A stretch of DNA of 64,000 nucleotides from assembly GCA_031548515.1 (NCBI GenBank), contig JAVBRB010000037.1, positions 8,770 to 72,769 of the forward strand. The letters run 5' to 3'. Numbering within the stretch: position 1 is the first letter of the stretch; every line of letters begins with the position of its first letter. A model generated the notes under the pieces. That model was not told where the DNA came from. It made no database searches and saw only the letters and a program-made list of their open reading frames with translations. The translations under genes and the position numbers were made by a program. Origin of the DNA: UBA940 sp031548515 (GTDB taxonomy: Bacteria > Bacteroidota > Bacteroidia > Bacteroidales > Rikenellaceae). Below are positions 62,058-64,000 of this stretch, in pieces.

Positions 62058-62132
62058 GGGAGTTTAGCTCAGCTGGTTCAGAGCATCTGCCTTACAAGCA
62101 GAGGGTCGGCGGTTCGAATCCGTCAACTCCCA
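62058..62132 (+). tRNA. tRNA-Val (anticodon TAC)
   Basis: 75 nt fold into a full cloverleaf: acceptor GGGAGTT/AACTCCC with discriminator A, D-stem GCTC/GAGC, anticodon stem TCTGC/GCAGA with loop CTTACAA (anticodon TAC, reading GTA), and T-arm GGCGG-TTCGAAT-CCGTC. No CCA is encoded. The 3' end of the gene is repeated downstream (62308-62333), suggesting it was a target of an inserted element. Confidence 0.95.
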
Positions 62133-62142
62133 CAAAACGAAA
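62117..62142 (+). repeat. Direct repeat, copy 1 (tRNA-Val 3' end)
   Basis: The last 16 bases of tRNA-Val and 10 bases beyond (AATCCGTCAACTCCC... through ACAAAACGAAA) recur exactly at 62308-62333. The 26-bp repeat is the size of an integration core. Confidence 0.9.
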
Positions 62143-62152
62143 TGAAGTCGAG

Positions 62153-62178
62153 GCCGCCGATAGGTGGCTTTTTCTTTT
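62153..62178 (+). terminator. tRNA-Val terminator
   Basis: GCCGCC (62153-62158) and GGTGGC (62163-62168) with loop GATA, followed by TTTTTCTTTT. Placed 20 bp after the tRNA. Confidence 0.75.
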
Positions 62179-62230
62179 AGGACAACCCTATTTGCAAGCA
62201 AGCTTGCGTCAGGTTGTCCTAAAAGAAAAA
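62169..62230. repeat. 62-bp nested palindrome downstream of tRNA-Val
   Basis: Perfect 19-bp arms (TTTTTCTTTTAGGACAACC at 62169-62187 and its complement at 62212-62230) enclose a second inverted repeat, GCAAGC at 62194-62199 and GCTTGC at 62202-62207. It lies inside the DNA between the two tRNA 3'-end repeats and resembles a miniature palindromic element inserted in a relic. Confidence 0.8.
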
Positions 62231-62307
62231 ACAGGCTGTAAGCCCTCGACGAAGTGAGTTTTGCAAAACCGACAGGAAATAGACGGAAAAACAAGCGAAG
62301 CGAAGTT

Positions 62308-62333
62308 AATCCGTCAACTCCCACAAAACGAAA
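62308..62333 (+). repeat. Direct repeat, copy 2 (displaced tRNA-Val 3' end)
   Basis: Exact copy of 62117-62142 without the rest of a tRNA, 191 bp downstream of copy 1, so the insert is 165 bp. It is followed by another CCACC/GGTGG hairpin (62343-62363) like the one after copy 1, so the unit appears to be a repeated end plus terminator. Confidence 0.9.
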
Positions 62334-62355
62334 ACGACTTCAAACCACCTCAAAA

Positions 62356-62490
62356 GGGTGGTTCTTTGTTTTCTGTGGGTTTCTTGCGGAAGTTCATCCC
62401 TACTCTGAATTGTCGCAGTTTTACGTTGGTTTGAGCAAGGCGTGTAAAAAAGTCGAAATAGTACAGGAGCAGGAGTTGTTCGACGAATAA
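62356..62490 (+). pseudogene. GIY-YIG nuclease-like relic (putative)
   Basis: The frame ending at 62490 reads GWFFVFCGF, then YSELSQFYVGLSKACKKVE, which resembles the start of GIY-YIG nucleases (hydrophobic strand followed by QFYVG.S.D..KR). The insertion LAEVHP and an early stop suggest decay. Small GIY-YIG genes directly after tRNA genes are common in Bacteroidota in my recollection. No start codon fits, and no zinc or catalytic part follows, so this is a remnant at best. Confidence 0.4.
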
Positions 62491-62552
62491 AACACGGAAA
62501 ATCGGCAAAAACACTACTGTTAAGAGAAAACAGTTTGGAGCGGCTGATAATT

Positions 62553-62588
62553 AGCACCTTAGCAAACTGCTGTTAAGGTGCTTTTTTA
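62553..62588 (+). terminator. Rho-independent terminator before the transglutaminase-like gene
   Basis: AGCACCTTA and TAAGGTGCT pair around GCAAACTGCTGT and are followed by T6. It ends transcription from the tRNA/relic region just ahead of the next promoter. Confidence 0.75.
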
Positions 62589-62618
62589 TTGAATTGAGCG
62601 ACAGCTGTATTACTTTTG
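62589..62618 (+). promoter_or_regulatory. Promoter of the transglutaminase-like gene
   Basis: TTG at 62589-62591 and TACTTTTG at 62611-62618 with a 19-bp spacer. The predicted start near 62622 gives a 19-base leader to the ATG at 62641. Confidence 0.65.
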
Positions 62619-62640
62619 AAGAAAGTATACGAGCGAATTT

Positions 62641-63816
62641 ATGATTACCCCAAAGTCTGCAAAGCCCAAACTTTTGACTGCCGTTTTGGTCGGATGCCTA
62701 ATGTTACCTTGCATAGCATCCGGCCAAATCCCGGCCAATACTCAATCCACGGGGAAACAAATTCCGCCGGAGACAACCGCAGGCAAAAAAGCCGAAAACC
62801 TTTATTTCAATTCTGCATACCATGAGATTGCCGATATGCTCGATGGTAAACAGGAACTGTCGGTAAAACGAACTGTGTTCCTGCTCGAATGGGCCTATCT
62901 GGGCGGCAAGTTGGATTACGACGAATATTGCAAGGGTATCGACTCTACCGTATGCCATCTTAACCTGTTTATAAAGGCCAATAATCTCGGCCAATTCAAA
63001 ACGGGCGGTAACTATGCCCTGTTCGAGTATTTCTGCCGCCCATACTCCATGAACGGACATAAACCGTTTACTTACGATTATGAGGACTTTGCCGGGCACA
63101 AGGATTTCACAAAGGTATTTGTGACCAAGTTGATGCGCACTCATACCGGACAATGCCGCTCCCTACCGTTGTATTATAAGATTCTTGCCGAGGCCATCGG
63201 AGCTGAAGCCTATATAACCCATGCTCCGCAACACTTGTTCGTTCGCCACCACGATGAGCAAGACCCCGCCAAATGGGTAAATGTCGAACTTACCCAACAC
63301 GGGCTGTCGCGGGATGCCCATTATATCGAAAGCTTCGGGATCACGGACGAGGCCATACGCAACAAAGTATACCTGTATCCTATGGACACAAAAGAGACCA
63401 TCGCTTTCCTGATTACGGAGTTAGGGTCGTTCTACCAAAAAACTTATGACGAAACCACCGATTGTGACGGTTTTATCATGGCCTGCGCTGAAAAATCGCT
63501 TCAGCATTATCCAGATAATTTTCACGGCCTGGTATTGAAACACGACGCTCTACGGGGAATAGCCCTGGATTATGTTTACAAAAACGGCAATAAAGACGAT
63601 TCCAAAGCGGCGTACAACCGCGCCCGATGGCTGGAGGTAAAAGAGAAAATATACTCGATGGGCCATGTGGAGATGTCGAATGAAACCTACGAGGGTTTGA
63701 TCCGTGGCGTGGAGCAATCAATGGAGCGAGATGGGTTTGATCCTTCGGATGTCCGTCCGCAGGTCGATGAAATGAGAAAACCGAATGAACAGATTTATCA
63801 ACCAACTAAAAAATAA
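62641..63816 (+). CDS. Secreted transglutaminase-like protein, unknown function
   Basis: 391 residues. A signal peptide (SAKPKLLTAVLVGCLMLPCIASG) is followed by a helical N-terminal region. The core at about 165-240 has a papain/transglutaminase-like triad arrangement: Cys in THTGQCRSLPLYYKILAEAIGAEAYI, His in APQHLFVRH, and WVNVELTQHG. The last 144 residues, TPR-like in helical spacing, form the domain duplicated at 2061-2495. I do not recognise a named family. It has its own promoter and lies 4 bp before a second secreted-protein gene, so the two are a likely pair. Activity is inferred from motif spacing only. Confidence 0.75.
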   Translation: MITPKSAKPKLLTAVLVGCLMLPCIASGQIPANTQSTGKQIPPETTAGKKAENLYFNSAYHEIADMLDGKQELSVKRTVFLLEWAYLGGKLDYDEYCKGIDSTVCHLNLFIKANNLGQFKTGGNYALFEYFCRPYSMNGHKPFTYDYEDFAGHKDFTKVFVTKLMRTHTGQCRSLPLYYKILAEAIGAEAYITHAPQHLFVRHHDEQDPAKWVNVELTQHGLSRDAHYIESFGITDEAIRNKVYLYPMDTKETIAFLITELGSFYQKTYDETTDCDGFIMACAEKSLQHYPDNFHGLVLKHDALRGIALDYVYKNGNKDDSKAAYNRARWLEVKEKIYSMGHVEMSNETYEGLIRGVEQSMERDGFDPSDVRPQVDEMRKPNEQIYQPTKK

Positions 63817-63908
63817 GATCATGAAAAGACTGACGTGCTTTGCAATGTTGGCGGCGATGACGCTGACCGCAACGATTTCTTTCGCCCAAACGCGCGAAAA
63901 TTCAAATC
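63370..63908 (+). repeat. Intact-side copy of the duplicated module
   Basis: Counterpart of 2049-2586, direct orientation, offset about 61.3 kb. It comprises codons 244-391 of the transglutaminase-like gene, the intergenic ATC-type gap and the first 29 codons of the next gene. The copies differ by scattered substitutions and one single-base gap. Confidence 0.9.
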
Positions 63909-64000
63909 CTTATGCTATCTTTGGTGGTGAGCCTCGAATTATCGGTGAGCAATACGACCAAAACAGCGTATTTGTAGTCGATAATTTTGCCGAAGGCTCG
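63821..64000 (+). CDS. Secreted protein, N-terminal part, runs off the window
   Basis: 60 codons from the ATG at 63821, open to the edge. A signal peptide (MKRLTCFAMLAAMTLTATIS, cleavage near FAQ at residue 23) is followed by TRENSNPYAIFGGEPRI and QNSVFVVDNFAEGS. I do not recognise the family from this stretch. It begins 4 bp after the transglutaminase-like gene and its leader was duplicated with that gene's end, so the two move as a unit. A large surface or repeat protein would fit, but this is not shown. Confidence 0.7.
   Translation, partial: MKRLTCFAMLAAMTLTATISFAQTRENSNPYAIFGGEPRIIGEQYDQNSVFVVDNFAEGS

Noticed and set aside
62000..62324. Open frames running through the tRNA-Val gene on both strands
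   Set aside because: They translate a tRNA and its repeat; the recurring SVNSHK-like words come from the duplicated 3' end and do not represent protein.

Overview
The window reads as a chromosome segment from a Bacteroidota (Bacteroidales-type) gut-like anaerobe. Several signs agree: Bacteroidetes promoters of the form TTTG-N19/21-TAnnTTTG, a near absence of Shine-Dalgarno sequences, and families typical of the phylum (DUF3078, DUF4831, BatD/BatE, paired PspC proteins, an HU-CCDC81-type envelope protein, a single-chain PurL, a fold-III arginine decarboxylase). MqnE shows that menaquinone is made by the futalosine route, which differs from Bacteroides itself and would fit a Rikenellaceae/Alistipes-like relative. 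That placement is inference.

Layout. 1-2.0 kb: end of the ribosomal operon (rpsD, rpoA, rplQ) and its terminator. 2.05-2.59 kb: a truncated second copy of the module found at the right end of the window. 2.7-5.1 kb: PspC/PadR/PspC envelope-stress unit, followed by a 163-bp nested palindrome. 5.3-13.9 kb: nfo (minus), then DUF3078 outer-membrane protein, S41 protease, small membrane protein, RNase R and a GH3 glycosidase (plus). 14-18.9 kb (minus): recR, batE, batD, class I fumarase. 19.1-23.5 kb: class II aldolase, GH51 arabinofuranosidase lipoprotein, EamA transporter. 23.6-29.9 kb (minus): ftsK-lolA-mqnE-PASTA-rluD as a tightly packed operon. 30-40.8 kb (minus): murI, purL, aroK, topoisomerase IV A and B, and plsC. 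41-44.2 kb (plus): fabD, a ROK regulator, an acetyltransferase, thioredoxin. 44.5-51.7 kb (minus): DUF4831, an AlkD-like protein and an SDR with a zinc-ribbon tail; then the ybbR-coaE-folP-lolD-TIGR02757-trmN6 run. 51.8-55.8 kb: a GNAT gene, then the conserved envelope cluster HU-like protein, sigma-54 activator, lptE, TPR protein, secG. 56.1-61.3 kb: arginine decarboxylase and a heterodimeric ABC exporter. 61.9-64 kb: tRNA-Val with a duplicated 3' end and relic DNA, then a secreted transglutaminase-like protein followed by a second secreted protein that runs off the window.

Most of the window is ordinary core genome. The accessory signals sit at its two ends. About 540 bp of the right-end module (C-terminal domain of the transglutaminase-like protein plus the leader of the next gene) recurs at 2.05-2.59 kb, 61.3 kb away in the same orientation. 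The tRNA-Val 3' end is repeated 191 bp downstream, separated by a nested palindrome and followed by what looks like a GIY-YIG nuclease relic. I see no CRISPR array, intact insertion sequence, integrase, rRNA or replication origin.
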